Positions 8,217 to 22,800 of a stretch of DNA of 64,000 bases are shown here, one piece after another. The first letter of the stretch is position 1. Every line of letters begins with the position of its first letter. Made by a program: the position numbers and the translations under genes. Source of the DNA: Seison nebaliae (lineage: Eukaryota > Rotifera > Pararotatoria > Seisonacea > Seisonidae); assembly GCA_023231475.1 (NCBI GenBank), contig JALJEE010000341.1, positions 1 to 64,000 on the forward strand, read 5' to 3'. The notes under the pieces are model-generated. The model searched no databases. It saw nothing but the letters and a program-made list of their open reading frames with translations, and was not told the DNA's origin.

Positions 8217-11200
8217 CTGCCCAAATGCAATTGATTTTATCTGACAAATTTTTTAACGAGAACAATTCTTTTGTAGTTATGATTAATTTGTAACCGGAAG
8301 GAAATGTTTATGAGATTATGGTTTTAAAAAAGGAAAAAAAATGAGAGAAAATGTGAGAGCTCAGAATTCGAGTGGAGGAAATTGAGGAAAAATTGTTCGT
8401 GTGGGAGAAACTAATAGAGTTTTATCGATTTCCATACAACATCTCCAACTCAATTATCGATATGTGTGTGCACTAGAGGCGCATAGCTGTGTGCACTGTA
8501 TTCGAAAGCTTTATATCTGTCATTTGTTCCATTCGTTGAGAATTGTTGTGCCTATTTTTAGATGTGCATCGCGTGAGATATTAGTGTAAGAGAGTAGGAG
8601 ATTGGACAACTTTTAAAAGGAACGAAGTGCAAAATGAGGAGCAGAGAGAAGGAATTCATTCCTCATATGAACTAGAGACATCCAAAGGAAATTATGTTAT
8701 TTCTTATTTATTTAGTGTTACGTCGATCAGATAGGTATGTCGGTCTACTCTCATACGAACATGATCACCAATGGAATAGGATGTCTGTGTGAACGAGAGA
8801 ATATAGAAAGAAAATATTAATTTGATTATATTCCGTTCAATGAACAATTTGATATGTGTTTTTATACTTTTTTCTTTTTTTTTTAAGTGAAACGAAGATG
8901 GAGGAGAACGATGACGATGACGACATTTTGAGCATTAATAATTTTCGTTTAATTCTACCTCATGTAATAGTGATGAAGTGGAAGGAGGTTAGGTTGATAA
9001 TGAGAATTTATTAGGAAAACTTGTGAAAAGTCAGAAGAGAATTAATAGAAGAATTCATATTCTTTTCTGTCTCCTCACGCAGACGCTACTTCTATCAGAT
9101 TGGGAAATGTTATAGTGATGAATAAAGAAGTTATGCCAGGCAAACAATTTCCAATTTGGAAATTAATAACCTTCGACTCCTTCCCAATATGGTAATTCTT
9201 TCCCCAACAAATTAAATTATGAGATAAATGAAAAATGATTGCATAAATCTTCAACTTTATGTTTGTGCTAAAAAATTGTTGGGAAGAGGGGAAGAAAGAA
9301 ATGAATTCGAATAAATTCATTAAATAACCATTATTTTCGTGATGCCGATCATATCCTCCATCAATAATAGACGATAGAGGAAGGAAATCTGTTTATATTT
9401 ATAAAATTCCAATTATAATTTCATGTTTCAATCATGAAACTATTTCATCCTATTCTGTTTCGTATAACCCGAGAATGGAGATATTCCTATCAATCATTCG
9501 AAACTATTAATAATAAAAGAGGAATATTGTTTCATTCTGTTTCATATTGCTTCGTTTAAAGCATCTATCTCTCAGCGAACACGGAAAGATTTCTAATGTT
9601 CTCCTGTCATTTCTCGCAAGTTCAATTCAATAATTCTCCTATTCGATCCATCCGAACGAGAAGAATCTTCTTCGTGTTTTCCTCAATTACGATGAGAATC
9701 AGAGGAGAAATTTATAACGAATTATTTTTCTTGGCTTTTTCGACTTGAGCAGATCGACAGTAGAAAGGAGAAGGACGGACGAACGGAGGGAAGAAATATT
9801 TATTAACAATTAGAGTGTGATATCATCAAATAACAAATTTACCAGTTTGAACAGAAAGAATTGGAAGATGTTTCGATATTTTCTTTTGGGAGTGATGACC
9901 GAAAACGTATCGGAAGATAATTAAAATAAGAAATTTCTGTTCCGAGTGTGGAGGATATTAATTTAGTTGAAAGATTCATTTAGTAGACTGGAAACGAATC
10001 ATTTCCTTCATTTCACTATCTTCTGCTAATATGGAAGATTTTAAATAGAACTCAACATTTCCCCCTCAACTGCCAAAGATGGGCGGTAAATTTATGTTAG
10101 AAAATTAATCATTCAAGGAAATTGTTTGCTCGTCGACAAATTTTTCCTTTAACCGAAAAATTCCTATCCATCCAATGGAAACTATTCGGCACATACCGCA
10201 GCATGCTAATAAATTGATCACAATAACGACTTAAATGTCCTTTCCGTACGAAGACTCCAAATTTTGGTTGATTTCACTTGCATACATAATATAAAAAATT
10301 TTTTGTTCATTCCGATCGAAGAAGATAATTCTAGGATTGTGAGATGAGAATGACGTAATAAGTTATACGATCGATGGTTATGGTTATGGTGGAAGTGAAG
10401 ATGAATGATGAATTGCAAAGTTGAAGTATCAATTATTTCATGTCGGAAGAAATGGAAAAAGAGGAAGAAGAATTGTCTGAAGATTATTGGAAATCGTTCA
10501 TTTGATTCAAACGGAATACTTAGGTAGTTGCATTGGGGGTAATAGGTTGGACGACGATAATGTCGGTGATGATGTAAGTCAGAAGTACTTCATAGAAATG
10601 AAGTAAAAAAAAGTAGTCGATAATTTCATTTCCTCAATTTTATTCAGCAGAAATTGAAAAAAATTTGAGGGGAGGAAGAATGAATTTGAGAAACTTACCC
10701 GGTCAACATAGAACGTTGTATGATATTGACATATGGATATAGCCTGGTATATAACATGATTTGTCTGCGTCTTATTTATTTGACTCATATGTAGAAACAT
10801 ATCGACATCGTTGCCCATCGATGATAAATGTTGGAAGATGATAGTGGAAGTATTTAATAGGAGAATATACAGTGTATATTATACACATTCCACATTATAA
10901 TTATTCATGTGCTCATATGTCGAAAATGTACATGAAATTCTTTTTTCTTTGCCATATACATATACCATCAACCTTACGAAAGATTGAATAGGAATTTATC
11001 TTACGTCTAATTCCGTTGTATGATTCATGTGTATGGAATATGTGTATATATATATAGTTTCCATTGGGTAGCGCTGAAGCGTAATAAATGATGGCTAGGG
11101 ATGAAGAAGACGAGAATGAGAAAGAATTGCATTAAAAATTCTATATATTTCATTCGTTCTCTCATAGATCAATTGCAATTTCTTCTTTCGTTTTCACTTC

Positions 11201-11340
11201 TTTTCTTTTCAAAGTGGAAGAAAGAGGACACTATTCCGATTGGAAAAAAGAGGAGTGACAGAGAGTGTGCTAAGATTTAATGATGTTTGGTGGAGAGGCA
11301 TATCAATCAGTAGTTGAAGTTGTAGTAGAGCGAAGTGAAG
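8217..11340. other. 3.1-kb non-coding divergent spacer
   Basis: This lies between the starts of the acyltransferase (-) and the BRSK gene (+). Frames here are short and without domains. Purine-rich and AT-rich tracts are common, and a (TA)n stretch lies near 11050. It presumably contains promoters, 5' UTR exons and regulatory DNA of the kinase gene. I see no RNA gene. Confidence 0.5.
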
Positions 11341-14300
11341 ATGAAAGCGTTGAACTTAATTGAAAGAAATGATAACAAACGACATCATTTATTGTTAACA
11401 TCAAATGATGAGAATTGTATGAATGTTGAAAATAATTTTCATATTAATACCAAAAATAATTCTTATCAACATTTAAACAACAACAAGAATAGTAGTAATA
11501 TTGGAGCGAATTCCACCAATTGTCATTCGACCAATTTACATTATCAGCCCAGTAATGTTGGACGTTATGTGAAGAGTCGTTTCATTTCCACAAATAACAG
11601 TAGTAGCAGTGGTCATTCAACTGGTGCTGCATCATCATTGTTATCGTCTTGTTCGTCATCGGTTGGAAATGATATAAATGACTTATCCGTCTTCTCCATT
11701 TCTCCCTTAAGTATTTCATTAACACGAACCACCACTTCCACCACCACAATTACCACCACCACAATCACCACTACCACAACTACGTCTACTAACCGAAATG
11801 AGACAAATATTAACGTGGCGAATGTGAGTAGTAGGAATAATCAATCGACATCGTCGTTGAATCATTATCCGACGAATAACTATTCCAGTATTTATGGGAA
11901 GAGTCGCATCTCGTCCTCTTCTTCCTCATCATCGTCATCGACGAATAACGTAACAACACACCGTTGTTATTCAGCCAATCGTGATGTTGATGATCGTGTC
12001 TTCACTTCGGTTTTACATCAGAATACTTCGGTCGATTGTGAAAACATAAAACATTTAAGTCGTCAGACACGACCACATAACAAATCGTCACATCGTTCGA
12101 CACATCAGCAGAAACATTCGCAGAATAATCGACAACCGACACAACCTAACCATCATAATAGTCATCAATACATCCATCTACGTAACAATAGTGCTAAAGA
12201 GTTATCTTATAATCAGCGTATGTTTGCTAATCAATTGACGGAATCGTTGATCTCATATGTTCCGTCGAACAAACGACAAATTATGACTGATTCAGGAAAT
12301 GAAATTAAGAGGAAGTCTGTTCGGTCGATTGGAGAGCCGTTCGATACTTTATTATCTGATCGATTCACTTCAATACAAAATGAATCGTCTTCTTCAAGTA
12401 CGAACAATAATCTTAATAGTGATCTGATGGAAAACAACAACAACAACAATAACAATAATAACAATAGTAGTAAGTCGATTAAGGAGAATAATAATATTCG
12501 GTTAAATAATGAGAATATTGAGAGTACATCGTCGATGTTGGCGAATAACTTAATGAACTATGATCGTGAAACATTGAAATATTTATTATTAAGAGAACTA
12601 GAGAATGAGAAACATTCGTCCATCAATTACACATCGCTTATCAACCATCCTTCAGCACTCTTCTCTACTGCAGATCTTCCAACCGAACAACGTAAGTCCA
12701 TCGATCAAATTAATGATATACCTTTCAATCAATCGTTAAATCAACATTACGTAGAAAGGAAACGAAATGCTGCAGCGGCCGCCGCTGCCGCCATCGCTGC
12801 TGCAACATCTTCATCTTCTGCTTCATCCAACACTCCCATAACATCCTCCTCCAACCGAGTCACTTCTTCCAAGACAAGACGTGTATCTCGTACTTCATCA
12901 TCACGATCAGATACCAGTTCGGACACCAGTTCAGTCCGCAATGTCCGTCAGAAGAAACATTCCAAAATAAATAGTTCCATCAACCAGAATAATAAGATCT
13001 TGCCAAATCGTCAACAACATCAGCAGCCAGGTCGAAATTTCATCAAATCTAACGATATCGCTTCCACGGCAGATGAGAACAAAGAAAAAGGAAATAACAA
13101 TCAACAACAACAACAGCAACAGCAACAAACGTCTTCTCAACAGAACTCTTCCAGTACACCCATAAGTAGTAATACGAACACGAATGACACGAGTGGAAAT
13201 GGTGGTGGAAATTTGAGTGGTGGAAATGGTGGTAGTGGTGGCGGTGGTGAAGATGAGAGTAATAATAACACATTAAAATCAAATTGTAACAATAATTCCA
13301 TTGATAATAATTCAAATAAAAATTCGAAAAAGAATGGTTCTAAAGAACGAATAATGGATTCCAATAAGTCTGATAAATATTATTCCACATCCAATTCATC
13401 AACATCCACTGCAACTACAACTTCCACTGTCGTCGTCTCTATTACTCCAACGATTACGAGTGTTACTAATATCGTTCCCATTTCAACAACTACCATATCA
13501 ACTACGAAGCAACAAAATGACGTTCCCAAACAAACCAGAAATTCAAATTCGAGAACATCATCTACTAAAACGAATAAGGAAGCACGATCTTCGGGAACGA
13601 ATGGTAAATCATCATCATCAAAAGCATCAGGCACATCTTCCAGACCTTCAACCGCTCAACGATCAACTCGACAATCGACGACATCAAATAAAACATCGAC
13701 TTTCTCCTCTACCACCACACAGAATAATCGAATTCAATATGTCGGTCCATATAAACTGGAATCGACATTAGGTCGTGGTCAGACAGGTTTAGTCAAATTA
13801 GGAATTCATACTCGAACGGGACAGAAAGTAGCAATTAAAATTATAAACCGGGAAAAATTGAACGAAACGGTTTTAATGAAAGTTGAAAGAGAGATAGCCA
13901 TCATGAAATTAATAGAACATCCTCATGTTCTCAAGCTTTACGACGTGTACGAAAACAAGAAATATCTGTTTATTTATCTTAAAAATAATTCCTAACGATT
14001 TATTGTCAGGTATTTGATATTGGAACATGTATCGGGTGGAGAGTTATTCGATTATTTAGTGAATAAAGGACGACTACCACCGAAGGAGGCTCGCCGATTT
14101 TTTCGTCAATTGATTTCTGCTCTCGATTTCTGTCATGCACATTGTATCTGGTTTCATTTCCTGTTTATTTTCACCTTCATCAATATTTTCATCAGTCATA
14201 GAGATCTCAAACCAGAAAATTTATTACTTGATGAAAGTACAAATTTGCGAGTTGCCGATTTCGGAATGGCATCGTTACAAGTGGAAGGAGCTCTTCTAGA

Positions 14301-17300
14301 AACATCATGTGGTTCTCCTCATTACGCTTGTCCTGAAGTCATTAAAGTTGATTTAATTTGAAATTTCGTAATTATTTTAATTTTATATGGTCATTCATTA
14401 GGGAATCAAATACGACGGAAGGAAAGCTGATGTTTGGTCTTGTGGTGTCATTCTATTTGCATTACTCGTTGGTGCCTTACCATTCGACGATGACAACTTG
14501 CGACAATTATTAGAAAAAGTCAAACAAGGTACTTTCCACATTCCATATTTCGTGCCACCAGAATGTCAACATCTTCTTCGTCACATGGTAGAAATCGATC
14601 CAAAGAAACGATATTCAGTTCGTATAGTTTTCGTTTATCGCCATCCGATGTTGTTTGCTTCCAAAATACTTTCATTTATCTAATGAATATCTCATGAAAA
14701 ATAATATGAAAAATATATTTTCTGCCATCATTTCTGGAAGATTAATATTGAAATTTATTTTTATCCATTATTTCTTATCTAGTTAGCTGATGTTTTCAAC
14801 CATTCATGGGTTGTAGCGTAAGTGTCAAATAATTTTCTCCTTTGTCTTCCCATTTAATCCTGTTTGTATCTGGAATGTATTTCTGCGATCCTTTATAAAA
14901 ATATTTCATATTAGCGTGATCGTTACATTATCGTCAATTGTATATCATAAATTGCATGTCCTGTCATCCAAGATGTGTCTATTGTTATTGTGTCAACTAT
15001 CGAATTGTCTTTGACACATTTTAATTTTCTTTATTATATTTTAGTGGAACGAAATCCGAATTGGAATTAGAACTGCCAATGGTTGAAGTTGTTCCGGTTG
15101 GTATTCTCCTTTCAAACAATTCCATTCTCCATTTTTTTAGACGTCAATTATAAAAGAAGAAGAAATTGATCCGGATATCTTCTTAGCAATGCAATCGCTT
15201 GGTTGTTTCAAAGATAAACAGAAATTATTAGAAGCTCTTTGTAACAGGAAGTTTCTTTTGAAATTTCTATAAAAATATTCATCATTTCCATTCTTAAAGA
15301 CACAATACTGAGAAAGTCGTTTATTTCCTGTTGTTGGATAGAAAATTGAGAAATCCGTCAGCAGATGAAGCTGATGAATTTCTGGCAATTCGTAATCGAA
15401 ATAGTTCGAATAAAAATTTCCTTGTTTTTTTTCAAATTTGTAATTCGTTTCATTTCCAGTTCCTGATCCTCCGAGGAAGAGAATTGATCGGAAGAGTTTG
15501 GACAGATCGAATGTTCAAATTGTTACCAATCAATTGACTGACGGTTCTCCAATGGTTGCAAGACGTACGATGTATGTGACGCAGTTAGTTTAATGAAAAG
15601 AGAACGAATTTATTATAAATAAAATTACATTAATTTAATTTAGATTAAGAAAGAACGCCAGTGCAAATACAACTCCAATGGTATCCCCTATGCAATCGCC
15701 GATGCAATCGTCGTCGATTCAAAAATTGAATTTCAGATTATTCTCCGGTGATCAACATCATCACGCCCACCATCATCATCATACGAATGAAAAGAAGACT
15801 TCGAGTGGTAATAAATATTCGGGAGAACAGAATGTTAAGATTGGAAGAAAAGATTTAATGACAACTTCTATGTATCCGAAACAACAAGGTAAATATCAGA
15901 ATAATCATCAACATGTGAATCAACAATCATCTCAGGCACCAGCTGATATGACGAAAAGTGTAGTAGTCGAAGATCGATCTAGTATGAAATTAGTAAGTTC
16001 CGTAAATCCGACCACAGCAACTGGAACCACATCCAACATCGTCACCACATCGACCATGTCCGCAAGTAATCGAAATCAACAAACACAGAGAACTAAACCG
16101 AAAGTTGATATTGGTGGAATGGACGAGATATTGGAACAATTGGCAATAGCTCGTCGACATAATCGTGCGAAAGTTTCAGTGACAACGAATAACAAATCTG
16201 TTCTCAACACACCAGCAACATCGACAATAAGCCAGCGAAATGTTGGAGAAAATTTTGTGGATAAATTATCAAAACGATATTTGGCGATTACGACGACTGC
16301 AACGGAAAATTCGACAACAATAAATACGGAAAATGTCTCTATAAAAATAACAACAACAACAAGTTCAGGAAGAGAAACAACGACGACAGAGCAAATAAGT
16401 GAGAAGATTTTAACTGTGACAAATACAATGGATAAAAATTCGTCCGATGGAACCGTTTCCAGTACAGACCAAGTTTCCACTGGAATTATCATACAACCGA
16501 ATCAAGGAAATGCAATTTTATCCACCATTAATTCATTAACTGATCCAATAACCACATCGGTTATCATGTCGACAGCATCGAAGGATGTAACACATCAAAA
16601 AATGGTGGGAAGTGTTAACGCAATTGATAATATCGTCAGTGATAATGTCGTGTCGTTAACGAAAGAGAAAGTTGGTCAACGTGCACTTAGTTCAGATAAG
16701 ACGAATGATGAGAGTTCTCTAAGAATTGGAAAAATCAATAAAAGACCAACATCCTCAACCAAATTAATTTATTCTTCGAATAAAAATAGTTCCGATAGTC
16801 ATGGCAGCAAAACTTCGTTAACATCCACTGCCTCATCATCAACTAATCAACAATCGACCTTCAATTTCTTTTCGAGAATTTTATCGGCTGCATCTAATTC
16901 ACAGCAACAACAACAACAACAACAACAACAACAGCCAACAATTTCTTCTCATTATCCGACGAGTAAACAATCGCAAACTTATCATCAACAACATTCACAG
17001 GAACGAAATGGACATGCGACAGATACGGAGAAACCGATAAAACGAGATTCGTCTACCAATCAATGGAGATCACGTTTGCATTCATTGAAGAATTCGTTTT
17101 TGGGTACACCAAAATTCCATCGTCGTCGATTACAACCAGTCAATTCACAAGAAAGTGTTTTGTCCATCGATTCATGTTCATCTAATTTGGATTCAGATTT
17201 AGCTCTTAATAAAGGTCATGCTTATGGGAAAATTAGAACTGAAGGAAACTCTCGTGAATCTTCAATATCTTCTCATCTTGGTTCCACTAATTCCGTTACC

Positions 17301-18945
17301 TCAGTCGATAAATCTACTAATAATAAATTAGGTATTCGTTATTATTCTTCACACCAACCACCCCAACAACAACAACAACAACAACAACAATCTCATCCGA
17401 AATTGAGGAATCATGAACAAAGATTATCTCATCAACCACAACAACAATCGAATCGATATCAGAATACATCGTCGTCATTAATGAAAGTCAATTCGTCATC
17501 CAAAACTGATTTACCTTATTCCGTTTTCAATAAATCGTCACCAACACCAACAACCGTTGGGATGTTTGGTGGAATAACTTCAACCAATTCCTCAACAACA
17601 ACAACGGTGACTAGTGGACAGAATAAGTCATGTCTGAAGTCGAATGAAAAACAGTCGAAATTACGTTTTCGTACGGGAATGTCATTGAAGTCGAGTAATC
17701 AGAATTTGGGAACAAATGATCAGAAATCATTGAAGAAACCACGTCCTGAGAGTATCAGTGATACAGCGTCTTCTTCTCAAACGAAATTAGATGGAAAGAT
17801 TGAAAGGATTCCATCATCATCCTCAAAGCGATCATGGTTCCATCAATGGATTGGTGTTCAAGATGAACAACATATCATTTTAGTACGAGATCGACCACTT
17901 AATGTCATTCGGGCTGATTTACATCATGCCTTCTTATCAGTTCATTCTATTCATCTAAAAAATATCTTATCATTCTCTTTTTCAGTTACCTGAACTATTG
18001 TTCAATATGAATTCACCCACAGTCTTCTCCTGTGAATATCGACGGCAGGATCGGACATCAATGTTTAATCGATTAATTCATTTTCAAGTTGATATTCGAC
18101 CCGCCACTACAGCTGGTCCTTTAGCTTATGGTTCAGGTGTACCAGTTAAAAGTACACACGCCGCCAATATTTATTGTATCACATTCAATTTAACAACAGG
18201 TTCCTAACTTTCTTCTACTTTCCATAAAACGGTAATAAATATCGTTTTTTCATTTATCTTTCTATCATCATTAGGACCATCACGAAGATTCAAGAAACTG
18301 TGTGAAATTATTCAATCTCTCTTACAGACCAATCAGAGTTATAAATCAGATCGTAAACGATTACCTGGTGATAATCGTGATACATATTCAGGTTTGTTAA
18401 ATTATGAAAAATTTCAAAAATTAATTTCTGATATTTTAGGAAGAATTACATCAGAAACAGGAACAGCATTCGAAAGTGGAATAATAGCGGGAGGTGCGAC
18501 CAGTAATTCATCAAACAATTCTTCCACTAATAATTTAACGAATAGTGGTAGTGGTGGTAGTAGTGGTGGAGGTAGTGGTGGCGGTTTTAAATCGTCCATA
18601 ATTTCCCAACTCCAATCGATTCCTCTTGAAAGTAAGACGTCAAATGAAAAGTTAAACGATTCGAATGTCAGTAGTCGTATGAGTCGACGAATTCCGTTGA
18701 ACACAAATAGAAAAGTAAGAAAATTTTTTCCCTCCTCCACCAATTCCATCAACTCTTCCACTACTTCCAATTCGACTACTGTCACAACTGTCACAACAAT
18801 TACAACGTCATCTCTCATTTTACCCACAAGTAACGATAATCAGAATAATATTCCATCTCCACCTCCAATATCGTCACAAACTCCAACTTCACTTACACCA
18901 GAAATAACTGCCGTGTCAACATCGACAAATGTGTCAACCTCCTAA
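11341..18945 (+). CDS. BRSK: BRSK/SAD-family serine/threonine kinase, very long form
   Basis: Twelve exons (11341-13967, 14010-14150, 14196-14346, 14402-14617, 14783-14817, 15045-15096, 15141-15250, 15300-15403, 15460-15571, 15644-17939, 17986-18199, 18275-18945) add up to an exact frame of about 2242 residues. The kinase begins near residue 799 ([17 protein letters not shown]). It shows the VAIKII lysine, [18 protein letters not shown] and the activation loop [16 protein letters not shown], whose Thr is the LKB1-type site. The UBA-like region ([14 protein letters not shown]), [36 protein letters not shown] and a C-terminal KA1-like part (FHQWIG to [13 protein letters not shown]) are BRSK hallmarks. 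BRSKs control neuronal polarity and synapse formation. Unusual are the 798-residue Asn/Ser/Thr/Gln-rich N-terminus with poly-Ala, poly-Asn and poly-Gln tracts, and a 770-residue low-complexity exon 10. Human BRSKs have only about 30 residues before the kinase. I chose ATG 11341 over the GTG at 11335. Confidence 0.93.
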
Positions 18946-19880
18946 TCATCGATCAGAGATCAATGATGATTATTCATATCCAAAAATCAGCCTCTCTCCT
19001 ATTCATTTGATGAGATTATTTGGAGAATTTCAATAATTTCTTTGTCTGTATGTCTCTTCTTTCCAGATGATCTCCTCTCAATCTCAATGGAACGACAATT
19101 CATCGGTTGTTTCCATTCCTTAACATTTTTCACCATTTTTCATCTTCTTTCCAATTATTTTATGCTCAACATCACACTCACTAGTTCGACTCATGATTAC
19201 AAATGAATCATCACTCTATTCGAGAATATTTTCGTCAATTGTCTTCACGAAATTTTGTTGACAATCAAAAAAGAATCATTTTATATTTCATCGAACATAT
19301 TTATATATTTCGTCAAATAATGTTCTTTCGGTCAACCATTCTGAATTTTTTTCCTTCATTTTTTTTATTATCCAAAAAAAAACTTTATTTTCTCCTAACG
19401 AAAATAAATCGAGAAAATTATTCCTCTCTAAAGTTCGTTAAGATTATCCTTAAAATATCCGATAAATATCCGTAAACAATCACAAGATGTCAGATGTTAT
19501 TAGAATAAAATATTAGAACTTTTATTCTGTGATTATTGGAATATTTAGAGACATTTAATTTGGCAATTATTTAAAATTATAGTTTTATTTTTCACAAAAT
19601 TTTTAAATTTTAAGGAATGGAATTTTTGAAAGATCGAATCATCTCGATTTTATTATCAACAAGATGACTAAAAGGAAATGGGAAAAAATAAAAGAAAAAC
19701 TGATTCAACTTTTCCATTTACAAATGAAAAACAATTCTCTTCATTTTCTTGTAATGTCTGAATATTTTAAAATTCGAGAAATAACCAGAAATTGAACGAG
19801 AACAACTCTATAAATTTGGTGATAATTTATTGTGGATGTTGTATTAATATTGAAAGAAAGTAATTCTTGATTGAAGATAA
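18946..19880. other. 3' flank of BRSK and CECR2-like genes, convergent
   Basis: This tail-to-tail spacer between the kinase (+) and the CECR2-like gene (-) is T- and A-rich with no domain-bearing frame. The ORF at 19203-19475 is Phe/Ile-rich translation of AT-rich DNA. Confidence 0.5.
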
Positions 19881-22800
19881 TTAATTTTGTAGATTGATGG
19901 CCGAATAAGTTGGATTGAAATTCTTCAACGTTCCACTCATTTCTATCGGATCGACGAGAGAATTATCATTAATCTTTTCTTCATTCGAATTCATTTCTGT
20001 TTGACGATTCTTCTCCATCGTATCGTTTTTCATTTCGACATCACTATTCTCCTCACTGGAAATTGTATCACCGGAATCCTGACGATTTTTAATTGGTAGA
20101 TTACTTCTGCTCATATATAAATTGTCATTATGATTTGTATAAATTGGATTAATTTGTTCACCATTTTCTTCTTCTTCTTCCTCCTCACTTGTCGATTCTT
20201 CATTATCAGTGATGTTGAAAAAATTTTTCTTTTGTACTCGATTTTCTGAACGTTTTTTCCTAATATCAAAATCATCATCGTCGTCATTTTCCGAACTGGC
20301 CTCATCAAATTCGACGAAATCTTCGTCATCTTCTTCTTCCAAATTCGTCTCGATTTCTTCTGTTTCTTCATTATAATCGGCGTCATCTTCTAAATATCCG
20401 TTTTTTATCTTCTTTTTTTGTTCTTTACTCATTTCCTCGTCTGAAGAAGAATCATCTTTCAATTGTTCCGAGATCTTTTTCATTGATTCATTCACCACTT
20501 TCCGTCTGGGTAATACTCGAGGAGATGATTCATAGAAATCTGAAGCGAACGAACTCCGAACATAAGACTCGAAATTTCTCTTTTTTCTGCGTCCAACTGA
20601 TGTGGTAGGTTCAATCGATTTTTTTTTTCTTCTTCTTTTTCCTTCATCTGAATCTTCATCATCATATCGACTATTTGATGGATAACGGTTATAATTCCGT
20701 TTCTTCATCGCTCGACCATAAGTAGAGAAGAGAATGTCGTTATATTCATCATTATTATTCTGTTGATTTTCTGATTTCTTATTTTTCTCAAATTGTTCAT
20801 TATCAATAAATTCGATCAATCCGTCACTGATGTTTGTACAAATTTTATATGTGTCGTAAAGATATGATTGTATTTCCTTTATCGAATCATTGTTCATGTG
20901 AAGAGCATCGATAATCTTCTTAATTTCTCTCGCCATCATCATCGCTTGTCTGGTGATATCTGAAATTTATTATTTATTTAATTAATTCAAAAATTTCCAA
21001 ATAATCAAACTATTGAATTTTCCATTAAAATTCCTGCTATTCTCCGTTATCTGATCGAAATCATCCAATAAATCTCTTATCGATTTATATTTATCTTCAT
21101 CAGCTTTCTTCTTCATCGTCGTCAAATCCATCGGTTTCTACCATAAAACGATTTTTAAAAAAATTCCACCAAAACTTTAAACTAACGGAAACATAATCAG
21201 GATAATATGGATAACGTACAACATCAACTGGATAATGGAATAATTCGGTATTGGGAAATGTGAAAGAAAATTTGATTACTAAAAAAAAATTATAAAAAAA
21301 TATAAAATATAAATTATTTTCTAACAAGTTTTGACAATGTAACTGAAACTCCTCAGTCGACGTGTCATATAAACGAAGACTAATGCTTTCATTTCACTTA
21401 CAATCTCTTCCACATTGGCATTAGGAGAGAAAGTTAACGACTTCACATCTCTCAACAATTTTCGTTGTTCTCGATGTAATTTTTTAAATTCTGTTCGTTG
21501 TTGTTCAACTGAAATATATTGAAAAATTTAAAGATTTCATTATCGAATTAGAATTTTAACTGAATTCTTCTTTCGTTACTTCTTCGGGTTGACTTTTTCG
21601 AATTTCCATTTCCTCTTTCTCCTTCCTCAATTTCTCCGCTTCCAACAACAATTCATTTTGGACTTTTTTTAATTTCTTCAATTTTTTCATTCGTCTCTCT
21701 CGCAAGAATTGTTTCTAAAAAAAAAAAAATAAAAAATTTTTAAAATATTTAAATTGAAGATAACTTGTTTCTGAAAGAAATCGGGGAGAAGATTAAGGAA
21801 ATTGTGTTGGAGGAATTCATGAAGTTTATGATCACTTTTCTTGGACGAGGAGAGAAGTCGATCATCTAAATCATTCCAATCTTTCATCGTTCGACAACAA
21901 CATCTCCATGTTCGTTTGAGATAATTGAAGGGTGGTGGACGTCTCTTTAGGATGGAAGTCGTTCCATTTTCAGCTAAATCGTTATCATAAATTGGAGTTT
22001 CGGGTGGAATGAATTGTTGATAATATAATCTCGTTCCACCGAAATACCAGTAATAAGACCAAGATGAATCGATCATAATTGGTTCGATTTGAAATTTCTC
22101 ATTAACTGATTGATCAGTATCGGTGGAGGAAGAAACTTTCGTAAATAACATCTCACATATCTCATAAAGACATTTTACTTTCTTTTCTAATGATAATTCG
22201 TACCAGGAAATCTTTCCACAATCACGACAACATTTCATTTGTTCCTCATAAATTATTCGAGTTGTATTCCAATCGCTATTGAAAATTGAGAGTGAATGAC
22301 TAATGTGATTATAAGTTAGAAGTAAATCTGTTCGTACTTCGATCTCCTTCTCTACAATAACAATGTCGATTTTTTTCTTTTTCTTCTTCTTCGAATTGAC
22401 TTTCATCTTTTTTTTTCCTTTTTCAATCGTTGTATTTTTCACCTTCTTTTCAATTTGTTTCGATTCCTGCAATTTTTTCAGTCGACTTGATACACGTCTT
22501 TCTCCATTGAAAGAGATGGGTAATGATTTCCGAGATCGATCGGTACCAGTTTTTTTCTTTAATGGAATTCGTTCATCAAAACACACGTCATCTTTCCTTC
22601 CCAATTTTATAATTTTCTCGTTTTTCGTTTGTTTAGGAGAAATAGTTTTTTTCAATTCATCCGAATTCATTTCATTGTCTATTTCTTCTTTGATCGTTTG
22701 AGGTGGTTGTTCTTCTTCTCCCGAATTACTTTGTGCACATTCGATTAATTCTTCTTTTAATTCTATTTTTTCAGCGATTTCATTCGATATCGATTCTTCT

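Noticed and set aside
12231-13634. Several minus-strand ORFs rich in Leu, Val or Glu opposite the BRSK N-terminus
   Set aside because: They are antisense shadows of the Asn/Ser/Thr/Gln repeat codons of the kinase gene.
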